Assembly (NCBI GenBank): GCA_051294375.1
Contig: CM119270.1
Coordinates: 7,323,773-7,387,772 of the forward strand
Source of the DNA: Paraspadella gotoi
Lineage: Eukaryota > Chaetognatha
DNA length: 64,000 bases
Reading direction: 5' to 3'
Below, piece after piece: positions 1 to 21,755 of the stretch (position 1 is its first letter; each line of letters begins with the position of its first letter). The notes below the pieces were generated by a model. It had not been told where the DNA came from, made no database searches, and saw only the letters and a list, made by a program, of their open reading frames with translations. A program made the position numbers and the translations under genes.

Positions 1-9317
<9,317 letters not shown>

Positions 9318-11188
9318 TAGTATAACAACAACAACAACAACAACAATCCTGTTTCAATCTCCATCCAAGTCTCGAAACGTCTCCGTGGCAATCTCTATCT
9401 CTCCATCACATTCCTATAGTTTTCATTGACGGACTTTCGTTAATCCCTCTCCGCCCCCCCCCGTCTTTCCAAATTGCGACGAAAAATATCCGCTTCAATC
9501 TTTTTACGTTTTCGTCCGCGGTTTGAATGTCTTAATCAATATTTATGACAAATTCGATAAACTGTTTGTTTGTCGCTATTATTTTTAATTAATTTTTGCA
9601 ACCCCCGTTACGGTGGAAAACGAATTGATAGCCATATAAAAGTTGAGCCACTTTTTTTATTGATTTCTTACGTCGTTTCTTCGATTGTATTTATTTAGTT
9701 TCCATCGTTTCGATAGCCCAATTTTTTCTATAGTCTCGAGTAGGTTTTTTTCTCTCTCTCTCCTTTAATCGAAATTTCGTTTCTCTGTTTTCGCCTTCAT
9801 TGTTTGTTTTTAATCACCAATAGACCTCCAGTAGCCACGACCTATATGTTTTTGTTTTGCCTATTTAAATTAAAAAAGGTCCTTTCAAGCTCGTTAAATT
9901 CGTTCATTATCGGCACAACAGCACAACTTCAACAAAAACAGCCTTAGCCTTCGGGTTGAGTGAGATACTTACCTTAACTTATCGAAGTAATTCTCATTCT
10001 GATGTTTGTAAATTAATATTGAGTTGGTCTAAAATTTCGTTTTAATATTTACAATCCCATGCAACGACTTGGAGAGTGGGCTCGCATTTGGCGAACCCTC
10101 TCAAGCCATTTGTTTCCTGGTCTTCGCAGCCGAGACCAGATGTCAGCATCGTCGATGACCTAAATGACTTTTGTTCGTCGCCGCCTCCTGGATGTCCCAA
10201 TTTCTCACGTCCGGACAGGACGAAACTCGAACCGGACACCTCGTCACGTAACTCAACACCTGTCGTCCTAAATCACAGCCCGTTGGTCCGTTATTGGGAA
10301 GGAGTCTGGTGAGAGAGGTGGAAAGAGCACTGCAAGTTGGAATACTTGTAATTATAAATTCTGCTGAGAAAGCTTGTTTCATTTCTGTGAGTCATCCTTT
10401 CCGGATTGTCTCGTGCTCGTCATGTGCAGCGACACAAGCAATTTTAATCGTAGTCGATTTGACTGATTTAAAACTCCGAAAAAAATTGTTATTATTTTAA
10501 TTTTTGAGTTAATAGTTGCTTTCCCTTCCCCTTTTAGATTTTTGTACCCCTCCCACTTCCTGTCCACGATGCCACGCCCACAAGTGCCTCTACCTTCTCA
10601 AACACTTACCTATATTATGATCGAGAATTCTCGGATCTCTTGAACAATTAAATTAATTGTGTTGTGTGAATTCGTTCAAGATCATTGACTATAGCTGGAA
10701 AAATTAAACGTCCCAGCCTGGGTTCGATTCGCGCACCTCCTTTTCCGGATCTCCCGCGGTGCCTTGGGAGGCCGCTCTGCGGCGCGCCAATCGATTGCCG
10801 AGCCCAGCACCGCGCGTTCGGCCCAGCACCTCGCCGTCCTCCGTCCTTATTTTATTTTTATTCTCGTTCCGTAAAATTTTCTACGGTTCCGCCCCAGCGA
10901 TGATTCATTCCTCCACAGGTAATTTTCAAGTCGGCGTTTCGTGCTTTAAATCTCCTCGAGTATATTTTACGTCATTTAGTGACATGTGCGATTAAAAAAG
11001 AAAGCTGGTTTTGGTTTTTCTGAATTTCGTCTGCCTCGTTTTTGTATTTGTGAGTTAAAGCTTTGTTTTTGGAAAGGAAATAAAATTTCTCACCTAAATA
11101 TATTGTAATTGAACTTTTAAATTAAATGCCAAAGAGTAATATTAAAATCTGAAAGACGAGATAGATACTCATTAAACAAGGTAAAAAC
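9318..11188. other. CHD4 3' UTR and intergenic spacer before TBC1D2
   Basis: No convincing gene. It starts with an (AAC)n run (about 9325-9346) just after the CHD4 stop, then T-rich sequence typical of a 3' UTR. ATTAAA variants occur near 9869 and 10651 and AATAAA near 11080; I cannot tell which is used. A GC-richer block (about 10040-10330) is open in several frames but has no start, splice or homology support. 10622-10633 is a perfect 12-bp palindrome, followed by TCTTGAAC...GTTCAAGA arms (about 10637-10682). A tRNA B-box-like GGTTCGATTCG near 10712 may mark another decayed SINE. The last few hundred bases presumably hold the TBC1D2 promoter. Confidence 0.6.
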
Positions 11189-14100
11189 ATGAAACTTTCT
11201 CCGAAAACTATGAAACTTCGTCGCCGCTCGTCCTCTTGTCCGTCTCTCTTTGACCGGTTCCTTCCTGTTCCGTCAGGTGGCGCCTCCGGACGCCCACCTC
11301 CCACGCCCACCCCTCTCTCCGCTTCCACCTTCACCACCTACGTGGACGAGTCCCCCAAACTCTGCGGTTTCCTTTTGAAGCAGAGCGACTCATCCGCCGC
11401 CAATTTCGCCGCCTCCAAAGCCGCTTCCGCCGCCGCCTCCTTCGGTAGAAACAACCATATTTACTATGTCGTGCGTTAACTAAATACTAATTAGCGTCCC
11501 TCGTTTCGATCCTCAGGACTGACCGCAAACGCTGGCCGTTTGCCCATGAGAAGAAAATGGTTTGTTTTTAACGAGACGACGTGCAGGTTTGTTCATCGGA
11601 TCATTCCATAACTATGTTCACTGTTCAGCCATTCGCCCAATCTGATCGTTGATCCTTTGACATGGCGAAATGACCTCACTCTCCCTCACTCTTCTCTCTT
11701 CGACCCTTACCTCCCATTCCTCTCTTTCTTCAGGCTCTACTGGTACAAATCCCCTTCCGACTTAGATCCTCTCGGCGAAGTGGACATCGCGGCGGCCTCC
11801 TTCGAAGTCGTCGTCGAAAATCCTAAAAACCTGGTCTCCTTTAGAATCAAGTCAGTGGGCGTGTGATGGTTGTTGTTGTTGTAGTAGTAGTTTGTTTTTG
11901 TCGTTGTTTTAAAAGCAATCGAAAAACTATCTGAGTGAACTTCATGACCACCCGCCTCTGTTCTTTTATCTCCTCTTTCTTACTCGCTCTTTTTCCTGGA
12001 GCTTATTTTGAGTAGGTACTGTATTTCTTCATTTCTTCTTTAACTTGGCCCTCTTTCTTTCTTCCCAGCACGCGCGAGCGCAGCTTGACCCTGGAAGCTC
12101 CGGATCGGAAGACGATGCTTTACTGGCTCCAGGAGCTCCAATCGCATCGTCAACGTCACGTGAAGACTTTGACGAGATCGAGCGCACTCGGGATCAAGAT
12201 TCCCGCGAGGCCGTCACCGAGGTGAGGAGAATTTGGAGAGAGGGGGGGCCCTGGGTAGGGGGCGATTGGGTCATCACAGAAAAAAATGGTCGAAACCGCA
12301 AAATTTTTAAAATTTACTGAAAATAAATATCGTTCGAGAAAATGTTTGTTTTTTTTTTTACGAATCCGATTTCGATATTTTATTCGTTTAAAAATTTTTG
12401 CGGTCATTTTTTTTAACCCATTCAAATTTTATTTCCCCGCTCTTTAGTTTACAATCTCGAAAATCAAAAGATTATTTCTTTTTCTCCTTCTTTCTCCTCT
12501 TTCCTTTTTACTGCCATCTCCACCTTTATCATTCTCCCTTAAGAATCCGCCGCAAAGACAATTCCGCCAAAGAGAACGCCGCCGACGCCGCTCCTACGAA
12601 AGACTTCGGCGCCGAATCTGCACAGCGCCGCTCCGACGGCACATTCGACGATCTCCTTCCTCGCGTTTCGGTGCCCATCGACTCTGTTGGCATCGGTAGC
12701 GCCATCCTGGGTCCCGCGGCGTCGTCCGGCGCGTCCTCCGGCGCTTTTGTTCGAAAGGAATCGCTCAGGGGCAAAGTTATGAAACTCCTTCCAGGAAGGC
12801 GGGGCGACGGCGGCGGCGGCAGCGTCGGTGGCGGCGGCGCCGCCGAGAGAAGAAGAGGTTCGGCTGGGATTCCGTCATCCGGTTCGGCAGAGACGGCGCG
12901 GGATTCGCCTCCGCCTTCGTCGTCGTCGTCGCCGCCGAATTTGATCGACTTTGGCGATGAAATTCCGTCGCCCGAAGTAGACGTCATTTCGCCGCCGATG
13001 GACGGAATTCGAATTCTTGCCAAGTGAGACCAAGGAGGTTGCTGTTGTTGCTGTGCATTTTTACTGGTTTCTGATTTTAATTTTTTTCTTTCCCTTGGTT
13101 TCCGATTTTTTTTTTTCTATTTCTGATGATCATCTTGCAAAGATGTCAGCCTTCCCGGTTTTTTCGAATACCAAATAATTGACTAGTATTTACTTTATAC
13201 AGTCCTGTGCAAAAAAAACGCGCCACTTTCTTTCAAACTTTAAAAATCATTTTATAAATTTAAATTTTTATAAATTTTATTAAAATTAGGAGCAATGATT
13301 TTTTAAAATAAAATATTTTACTGTAAAACTGATAGATTTAAGATTAATTTTTTTGGTTAATATTTTATAATACTTAAGTAGATTAAAAATATAAAAAAAT
13401 ATATTGGATATCCGGAGGGATAATTGGATTACCCCAGATCCTTAAATAATATTTTTAAGGTTATTTAAACATACGATAAAAGATAGGTTCATGATTTTAA
13501 AGGTTTTATACGGATTTTATATAGCTAAATTATCGGATAAAATGATTTCATATTTTGTACCCAGATAAAAAAATAATTGTTTTTTATTTTTTAAATTTTA
13601 TTAGTCCAGCTTGTTTACTTTGTTAATTATGTGCTCATCAATTGCATGATCGAATTTTAAAAAAAAGATTATATTTGAATATGTCCTTATTATAAAATAT
13701 ATTTTTATAAAAAAATATTTAAAATTTTGGCTTTTTTTACAGATATAAATATGTTTAGCAATTTGAATATCAAAAACTTTTTCACAACTATAATAAAAGT
13801 CTTTTTTATAAAGAGTCTGAAATTTAAAGTTATAAAGTGGCGCGTTTTTTTTTTTTTTTGCACAAGACTGTACTTTAATAATTTATGGACGAGTATTTGT
13901 GAATCATTATAGAGAATATCCAGTTTGATATCTGTAAACTATCTCCAGATCCCCCGATCTCCACCGTCGCGCTTTCGCCTCCGGCTCCGCCGCATCCGCC
14001 TCCGCCGCATCCGCCTCCGCCGCATCCGCCTCCGCCGACCAAAAAATCCCCATTCCGGATTCGTCTTCTTCGGAGGCGGCGTCGACCTCCTCGCTCCACA

Positions 14101-15738
14101 ATTCATCTTCGGCCGCCATCACCACGTCGGCTCCCAACGTTTCGTCCCCTTTGTCGGTCGCCAACGCGTCCTCCGTTATGTCGGCTCCCGTAGCCGCCTC
14201 ATCTTCCTCGTTGCCCGAAGCGTCAAATCAAAATTCTTTTACGACCGGTAAGGACTGTAAGCATTTTTTGAACCGAAGATTGATCAGTTTCGTAATTTTA
14301 TAATTAATGAGTGAATTGTGGCAGCAAGACTTAAAGCTGCCTCACTGCTGTCCATCCTCAGACTCGTCTCAATGGCTGAGCAGGATAAATCATCTCATTC
14401 CATCCGTGCGTCCCGGGTTCAATCCCCGGGTGTCCCGGTTCTGGCTTGAATGTGACGGTGCCGGTGTGAACATGCCAGTGGCGGGAGGCGGTCACTGGGG
14501 GTCCGCGGCCCCTGCGCCAGTTGGTGAGATGCCCCGCGCCCCGGGTGTCACAGGCTGTCCTCCCGTTGCCATAGAATCTCATTTGAAATGAACCACAAAT
14601 TATTCTGCTACATTTGTGGCGTCTAGTTAATTTAAGAAATCACTCATATATACTTTTCTCCCTTTAAGGGTTGTCCAATTTGTTCAAGCACAAAAACGTT
14701 TCGCCGTCCGCCTCCGCAAACAACGTGAGAGTTTAAAACAACCAAAAAGACAATGACTAATAAAAAGAGAAAATGAAAGGAAAAATACTAATTACTAATT
14801 ACTAAAATCAGCAAGTAACTTGAAAATTGTTATCAGAATTTGGGTGGCCTTTTTAGGTCGCATGATCTCGCCACACGGAAATAAACCTAATTGCTCCAAT
14901 CCAGTTTTTCCCTCCTTTCAACTGCTACGCCCCATTTCTCCAGCTATCCCCCAACCTTCCCTGCCACCGCTGCGCCGCTCTCTCATCCGAACTCTCCGCC
15001 GCGCGGCGCGAGATCGAGTCTCTACGCGACGAACGCGAGGCGCAGCGCGACTGTCACGCAATCTTGACACAGCAGCTCGAATTTCAGCAGCGAAAGCTCG
15101 ATGCCCGCGACGCCGTGGACGACCCTAGTGAGAAAAAGGGATAATTCCATTTCCATAATTAATTTTTCAGGCTCGAATGTCCAATTTCCAACCTCCCCCC
15201 CTCTGCACCCCCCACCCCACCATCCTCTTCCACCTTTAATTCACTACCATTCTCACCTTCCATCGACACTCTTCGCTAGGTGAGTTCCGCCAATGGGTCG
15301 AGGACCGCGAGCAGGAGCTCCTCGACCTCCGCTCTGTCCTCCGCAAAAACCACGAAGATTTGGAGATTCGTCGTCGCCGCAACTCCGAGTTGGAGGCGGA
15401 GGCGAAGCGGGCGACGGAGAAGGCGGAGATGCTGATGGAGTTGGTCGAGTGCAAGGACGAGGTCGTCCGGAAACTCACCAATCAGCTCTTCGAGGCGGAG
15501 AGACGCGTCGAAGAGGTAGGTTTATTATAGCTACTTCTTTCCTCTCGTTCTTATCTATTTCTGGCCTTTTTCTTCACTATTTTCTTTGTATTTATCTTCG
15601 TGTTTTTTTAATCAAAAACCTTATTTCAACTTCCATTTCTTAATACTTTCCTTCATTTGTCACAGATTTTTTCCTCCCACACAATTTTCTTTTTATATTT
15701 ATTTCTCGCTCGTCGCTCTCTCTCTCTGCTGCTTCTCT

Positions 15739-15772
<34 letters not shown>

Positions 15773-16460
15773 CTCTCCTCTCTTGGGAGCCGGTAATCTT
15801 CCTTTTAGACCCGTGGAATCGAGACTACCCCCGCCCCCTCAGCCGCCGCCCTTCGACGCCCTCCCCCCTAACGTCTTCCGCCCACGCTCTCCGTCGCTTA
15901 ATCTTTTTTTTTCGCCGAAACTTCAGTTAAGCGGAAGTCACGCCCACGCATCGGGCTCCTCCCCCGGCGCCGTTCCTGTCGCCGCTTCTCCCGGCGCCGC
16001 AGCCGCTGCCCCCGTCTCCGGCACGTGCGATCACTGCGAGGCGCAGTTGGTCGACCTGGAGATGGAACTCGCCGCCTATAAATTTCAGAATCAGGTGGAG
16101 GGAGGATGAGGTGTGGGGAGGAAGTTGGAGGGGAAGTGGGGGGGAAGTGTGAGTTAGAGAGCAGTGGGGATGAATATAACGAAAAGGATGAAAAAAGTTA
16201 GTAAGGAAGGAAGGTGTTAAATTTAAATAGAAACATGGACTTCGGGATTTCTGTTGTATTAAAGAAAAGTATTCTTTATAACTTTAATGCATTTTCTTTT
16301 GTCGCATATTATTTTCTCCCACAAAATTTCTTTTTACATTTTAAACTCTTCTCTCTCTCTGCTCTCTCTCTCTTTCTTTCTCTCTCTCACACTCTTTCTT
16401 TCTCTCTCTTCTTTCTTTCTCTCTTCTCCTCTCTCTCTTCTCCTCTCCTCTCTCTCTCTC

Positions 16461-16491
<31 letters not shown>

Positions 16492-19183
16492 CTGCTCCCG
16501 ACCGTGGAGACAAGTCGACTCTTAAAGACGAGAAAAAATTAACTTTTTAGGTTTGCAACAAGGAGATTTTGGAACAGAATCAACTGCGGACTGACCTGCA
16601 CGATTGGGGTCGCCAGCTGTGCGAACAGCTCATTGAGCTGGAGGCCAAACTTTGCCAGGCCAAGAGCGAGAGAGACTTTCTACTCAACGAGAGGAAAAAG
16701 GAAATGGGACAAAAATCATGTGAGCTTTGAATGAGGCAAGGGGGAGGCAGCTATGAGAAAAAGGAAATAGGAAATAAAATGGTAAAAAGAAAAAAGGAGT
16801 CATAAGTCGGATATGAGAAATGTAAGCAAAAACCATTTATTTTTACTCATAAGTGTGTCTGTGTCTGTGATATATCATCAATTTTAAAATTGTATATTGT
16901 TATTAAACAACATTTGCAAGTTTTTTCTTTCTCCGCAGTCGATGGATCCCCGACCTCGACGGACGACGTCTTGGAGCGGATGATCGAGGACGCGATGAAC
17001 GAGGTCGTCGTGGACGAGCGTCTACAGGATACCGCCATCTCGAAGACGTTGCAGAGACAGACGGAAGTCCAGTCACCGTAAGGGATCATGATCATGTTAA
17101 AGATTATAGTAGTTGTGCTACTTGTTGTCCGTTTTATCCCTATTTTATCATTTCATTCATGCATTTCACTACAATTCATATCAATTCACTTTGATCTTGC
17201 CTAACCTTACCTTTTCATTTTTTTAGCAATGGCCTTTATTACGACGACTATGGATTCCTCAAAGGGCAGAGCGCTTCATCTCCGACGAAGGACGACGAAG
17301 AGCTGTTGACCAAAGCCAAGTCGTACGATATGTATTCAAGAGATTTGCAGGTCAGCGTCTGCTATGCAGCAGCAACACGACAGCGCAGGATCGAATTATC
17401 ATCTTTTCGCTGACAGGATTCTCTCGGCGAGCCGGGCGATTACGAGGTCTCTTGCCGAGTCAAGTGGGAAAACTTCATGGCTTCACAGTTGGCGATGAAC
17501 GGAGGAGAAATTGTGAGATCTCCGGAGCTCAAGCTGCTCGTCCGCATGGGCATTCCAAATCAGTACAGGTGGGAAAAGTCAAACCACGACTGGACATGAT
17601 AGCGACAGTTGGTCAACACCTTGTGTCTTGTCGGCAGATGGTGCATCTGGCGTTCCTGCATCAAAAACTGGCTCAGCGTCAAGGACGAAGACCTGGGAGG
17701 GGAATCTTGGGCCTCCAAAATTGGGTCCTCTTACTACAAGGACCTCGTCGACTCTTGCTCCTCCGACAAACCGTGCTCCACTATAACGAGGTATAAAAAA
17801 AAACGGATGATCGTTAAAAATTTAAAAAAAAAAATTCTTATTTATTCAGTTTATTTTCCAATTCTGCATATTTTACTCGTCCTACCCCAACGTCCCCGAC
17901 TGACCTTTCCCTCACTCTCCTTCAATTTCCAGAGACGGCACCCTCACCAGCGGAGCAATCCTCCATCCGCTCGACAAGCAGATCGAGCTGGACCTCCTCC
18001 GCACTCTCCCCAACAATCGACGCTTCTCCTCCAGCGGCTCCGAGATAATCGAAAAGTTGCGTCGAGTGTTAAGGGCCTTCGCCCGGCACAACATCTCCGT
18101 CGGGTATTGCCAGGTCAGTCAAGGGGAGGAGGGTCTGCACAAGCTACCAAAACGGATATATCATGATTATTGATATCTTTTCAGGGCATGAATCGACTAG
18201 CGGCGATTCCCCTTCTCGTCCTCCCCGACGAAGAAGACGCCTTTTGGTGTCTCGTCGCCATCGTTGATCACGTGATGCCTGAGTCTTACTTTTCCAGCGC
18301 CCTGGTCGCAGCGCAGGCGGATCAGAGGGTGCTGAAGGTGAGGAGCGCCGGAGCATGGTGGGTGGAATCCTAAAATTCAAAATTTTGTCACTGTCTTCGT
18401 TTATTGTTCGGTCAATCTCTCTTTCCTTCCTTTCCTTCTTTCCTTGTTTTCTTTTTTTCCTTCCTTTCTTTCCTTTCATTCCTTTCATCTTTCCTTTCCT
18501 TCTTTCGTTTTTGCAGGAACTCCTCTCGGAAAAGTGCCCCCGACTGGCGAATCATCTGGATCGCCTATCCGTCGATCTTTCTCTCTTCACCTTTAACTGG
18601 TTTCTCTGTCTCTTCGTCGACACGATTCCGCCCGAGATCTACTTTAAGATTTGGGACGCCTTCCTCTACGAGGGACCCAAGGTTAAAGAGATGGTCATAC
18701 GGACAGAGAAAGCTGATACCGAAAAATTCTCTCATCATAAAGGGACGTAATAAAATGCTTTTTAAAGGTTCTATTTCGATTCGCTTTGGCGTTTCTGAAA
18801 ATCCACGAAGAGGTCTTGTTGGCAGCGAGCGATTACATCGCGGCCTGCGCCATTCTACGTTCCATGGGTAAGTTTCTTCGGTCCAGGGATAAACTGGTAA
18901 ATTAAATGTGAAGTATTGGGCTATCCTCTGATCGCCTTCGATTTCAGGCGAGGACGTGTTGACCACCGACTGGCGCGCCCTCTCCCACGTCGCCTTCGAG
19001 ACCCTCAATCCTTTCCCGTTGCGCAATATCAAGAAGAGTCGGAAGCAGTGCCTGGCGCAGGTCCGCGCAGAGCTAGAAGAGCTGGAGGCGATCAGGCAGA
19101 AGTACAGGCGGGGAGAGGCAAGCGGGGGGAGAAGAAAGGGGAAAACCTGTCGGAGAGCGACGAGGAAGGATGATGAGGGAGGC

Positions 19184-19261
<78 letters not shown>
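11189..19261 (+). CDS. TBC1D2: TBC1D2-like Rab GTPase-activating protein (PH, coiled coil, TBC)
   Basis: GAP for Rab GTPases; vertebrate TBC1D2 acts on Rab7 at endosomes and junctions. Exons: 11189-11444, 11517-11586, 11734-11850, 12069-12221, 12544-13023, 13949-14247, 14669-14724, 14944-15127, 15280-15515, 15927-16094, 16551-16719, 16939-17077, 17227-17350, 17417-17568, 17638-17790, 17933-18113, 18185-18337, 18517-18681, 18768-18867, 18948-19261. Phases are consistent over 1222 codons. A split PH domain (about 57-198, KLCGFL ... RKWFVF ... RLYWY ... MLYWLQELQ) is followed by a Ser/Pro/Gly-rich linker (200-470), coiled coil (about 480-730) and the TBC domain (about 860-1120) with the IxxDxxR arginine finger (R942) and YxQ glutamine finger (Q979). 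The Met at 11189 has A at -3; ATG 11210 is an alternative. The last exon seems frameshifted near 19120 (see findings). Confidence 0.92.
13200..13870. mobile_element. Tc1/mariner-type MITE, 671 bp
   Basis: The left end CAGTCCTGTGCAAAA at 13200 and the right end (reverse complement CAGTCTTGTGCAAAA) at 13870 form imperfect terminal inverted repeats. Both arms continue through an A-run and ACGCGCCACTTT for roughly 45 bp. TA dinucleotides flank both sides (13198-13199 and 13871-13872), the target duplication of Tc1/mariner elements. The interior is AT-rich with no transposase frame, so it is non-autonomous. It sits in the TBC1D2 intron between exons 12544-13023 and 13949-14247. Confidence 0.9.
13992..14036 (+). 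repeat. TBC1D2: Three exact 15-bp tandem repeats in a TBC1D2 exon
   Basis: The unit GCATCCGCCTCCGCC is repeated three times in frame, encoding an Ala/Ser-rich stretch in the disordered linker between the PH domain and the coiled coil. Length is divisible by three, so copy-number change would keep the frame. Confidence 0.85.
14365..14595 (+). mobile_element. tRNA-derived SINE, family A
   Basis: The A box TGGCTGAGCAGG (about 14374) and B box GGTTCAATCCC (about 14417) have tRNA-like spacing on the plus strand. The downstream body (GGAGGCGGTCAC ... GAGATGCCCC ... GTGTCACAGG ... GCCATAGAATCT) recurs at about 21510-21755 and, reversed, at 25022-25200 and 32365-32605. It lies in a TBC1D2 intron. 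The tail ends close to AAATGA. Confidence 0.75.
19194..19258 (+). repeat. (GA)n microsatellite read as the TBC1D2 C-terminus
   Basis: About 65 bp of uninterrupted GA. In the frame of the last exon it would encode an Arg-Glu dipeptide tail ending at the TAG 19259-19261. This is unlikely to be native protein; see the frameshift finding. Confidence 0.9.
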
Positions 19262-19262
<1 letters not shown>

Positions 19263-19606
19263 TTGTGTGTGTGGTGTCTGAGTGCGAAAGTACTGCGAGA
19301 GCGCATATATTTACGCTTTGTTAAATTATTTCAATTTACTCATTTTTTTTATGTCGTTAATTAATCCTGGCGATAGTTTCGCTTTTTTATTAGAAAAATT
19401 TCGCCGTTCGATCCGCATCCTGGTGATGTTCAATTGTTCATTTGTTAATTCGCTTAATTTTTTTGTGGTATCTCCATTGTTAAAAATTTAAAAAAGAGGA
19501 AAAAAAAACAAAAAAAAATCTCTAATAGCCGATTTTTTTTTATAAGTATAAGTTGCCTTTTAATGCAGTCGTTTTTTAGGTTTAGATTGTATTCTCGAGT
19601 TGTAAT

Positions 19607-19612
19607 AATAAA
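19607..19612 (+). terminator. Polyadenylation signal AATAAA, TBC1D2
   Basis: AATAAA lies about 350 bp after the TBC1D2 stop within AT-rich 3' flank, followed by a GT/T-containing stretch. It is the first clear hexamer after the coding end. Confidence 0.6.
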
Positions 19613-20399
19613 AGTTCCTCGCCGGTTCTTCGACCCTTTTCCGCTTCAATGAGCTCAGGTTTCCACGAGAAGCGACGGGGAAACGACCGGATCCCATTCA
19701 AGCGGAAACGAAGTCGACAATGCGAGGTGTCGACGTTGGAGAAGTGTGCTTGACTTTTGGCTCAGAGCCGTACGACTTTATGATGCGTTTTCAATACGAT
19801 TAAAAAAATCGGGAGCAAGGGAAATTAATCCTGTAGGCAAAAATAATTTTAAAAATGTCAAAAACGTTCAAAATGTATGAAATCTGTGAACGCAATCGGG
19901 TTGAGAAAAAAGAGATAGTACGTATCTTCGTGGAAGATCCTATTTAGAAAGAATCTATTTTTACCTGAACATTCTTGAATAAAACAAAGGGAAAAAAATT
20001 GATTGATCCAAAGGTCGTGCAATGAATAAATAAAAAAGTTTTATTTAAAAATAGTTTTATTTGTATTTCCACTTTTGATGTTTTCTAAAGCTTACGTTTG
20101 GGTTGTTTTTATTATGTTGTTTGTCGCTCTCTGAAAACTAGTTCGTGAGCAGGATCAAAATTTTCGTTGATTTGTGGATTCAGTATGCCAATTTTGATAA
20201 AAATCAGAGCTTTGCCGAAGAAGAAATGATGACGGATTAAGTATTAAAATTGTTACGACGCCGCTAATAAAGTAATGAAAATTCACAAATGACGAATCGG
20301 AAGTTGTGAATCTAATAATTCTCGTTCCGTCAATCATATTTATCTCCGGTCTTCCTCCTCCTCCTCCTCCTCCTCTCCTCCCTCTTTCCATCTTTTTTC

Positions 20400-20660
20400 G
20401 TGTCCTCGCGTCAGGTTTTTCGCATTTATAACCGACAAGAAAGTCACGTCGCGAACAACAACAAAAGTCGCGCGCAGGGGCCAATGGGCGCGTCGCCTCT
20501 TCGTCGTCCAATCGGCGGCGTCTCGGAGAACGTTCGCCGGAAGTGACGCCTTCGCTTGCGTCACGCGATCGTCGCTGACGCCGGATTTATGGTAGCGCCG
20601 CTCCGTCGGCGGCGTCGGAAGCTACGCCCACCTCTCTCTCGCTCTCTCGTGCACGCGGAG
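20400..20660. promoter_or_regulatory. CpG-rich promoter-like block
   Basis: A short CpG-dense island in AT-rich surroundings. It has two CCAAT motifs (GGCCAATGGG near 20480, TCCAATCGG near 20509), a composite ETS/CRE-like GCCGGAAGTGACGCC (about 20534-20549), further TGACG half-sites and a run of CGGCG. No TATA box was seen. Best guess is the promoter of the CACHD1-like gene, or a bidirectional one; no transcription start can be read directly. Confidence 0.5.
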
Positions 20661-21507
20661 TCTCTAATGACGCGTCGTCATCAATTATAAATTGGCAATT
20701 AGTTTTTTTTGTTTTTTCGTGTTTTGTTTCGAGAAGATAAGAGGAGAATCGAATTTGAACGAGAGGGGTTTCGATGGAAATAGTTCAGTATCGCTGTATC
20801 TGTATGTATTCCAGGCCTCGAAAGCCAAACAGTTTTGGTAATCGTGGCATATGACGTCAATTTTTGTGAATTCTAAAAGATCTGTGACAATGGAGATGTT
20901 GAGATGATTTTTTAGTGATTGGTACCCGAGTACCCGTGTACCTTCTTAGTATTCAGTTGGAAACCGTGTGCGTGAGAACTTCTCTCGTAAAAAAATTGAA
21001 ATGATTAAATGCGGGTTTGAAAATTTAATTCTTCCACAGCCAGTATTAGAAATTAATTGATTTTCGCCCTACATGTATATTGTATAATGACTTATTAGTG
21101 AGGAATCGTAATGTACGTACAGTTACTATATATGAAAGTTCGTTCGAAATACCGACGTTTTGATTTTTATCCTTCTTTCGCGCGCGAGCAGTTTAGGCTT
21201 TTCGATGGTGTTTGCGAAGGCTTTGTCGATCCCACTCGTGCGTGGGCGTTGGCGCGAAAATTCGAATGGAAAAAACGATAAGATTGACGTCGGCGTCGTC
21301 GTTGTTGTCGTTTCTTTCCAGAAATGTCTTCTTGACGGTTCCATCGTGAAAGGTTAAGGCGAATGCGTTGGTTTAGAAGATGTACTAAAGATGTACTAAA
21401 GTTTTAGGGGAGGGAGAGCAAAAAGAGATTCACAGACAGAGAGGGAATATAAAATCTTTCATAAAATTATACGTATATATAACTTCCAACAAGAACAAAC
21501 AAAAGAG

Positions 21508-21755
21508 ATGGTTGTGGCGGCATATTCACACTGCTTCACATCCACCAAAGGGAAACGCACCATCCCAAGTGTTACGTTCCATCCATAGTCCAAACGACTT
21601 CCCTCTGCGTTGGCAAAGCGAGACGGTCCTAGGGTAACCGCGCCAGTGACAGGAGGCGTCACAGATTGTCGGAAGCCTCCAAAGCCAACAGTGAGATGCC
21701 CCATCCCAATGGGCATCACAGGAAACCCGGCTTTTGCCATAGGGTCTTCTTTGTA
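21508..21755 (+). mobile_element. Interspersed repeat, family A
   Basis: Shares with 14365-14595 the body CGCGCCAGTGACAGGAGGCG ... GAGATGCCCC ... GCATCACAGG ... GCCATAGGGTCT. Its reverse complement aligns over almost its whole length with 32365-32605. The core GATGCCC/GGGCATC is an inverted repeat able to form a hairpin. Its left half lacks the tRNA-like boxes of the 14.4-kb copy. Confidence 0.75.

Noticed and set aside
10042-10382. Overlapping frames on both strands in the spacer after CHD4
   Set aside because: Both strands open at once, no recognisable domain, no splice partners; GC bias alone explains it.
20155-20564. Minus-strand frames over the CpG island
   Set aside because: CpG-rich sequence is open by composition; no homology or codon pattern, and the Glu run comes from a (TCC)n stretch.
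21205-21357. Candidate first exon of the CACHD1-like gene (ends AAAG|GTTAAG in phase 1)
   Set aside because: Phase fits, but the translated N-terminus is not signal-like and the donor is weak; the exon at 22902-22929 gives a proper signal peptide.
21459-21740. Minus-strand frame resembling a small Gly/Val-rich protein
   Set aside because: Lies entirely inside repeat family A; other copies do not keep the frame open.
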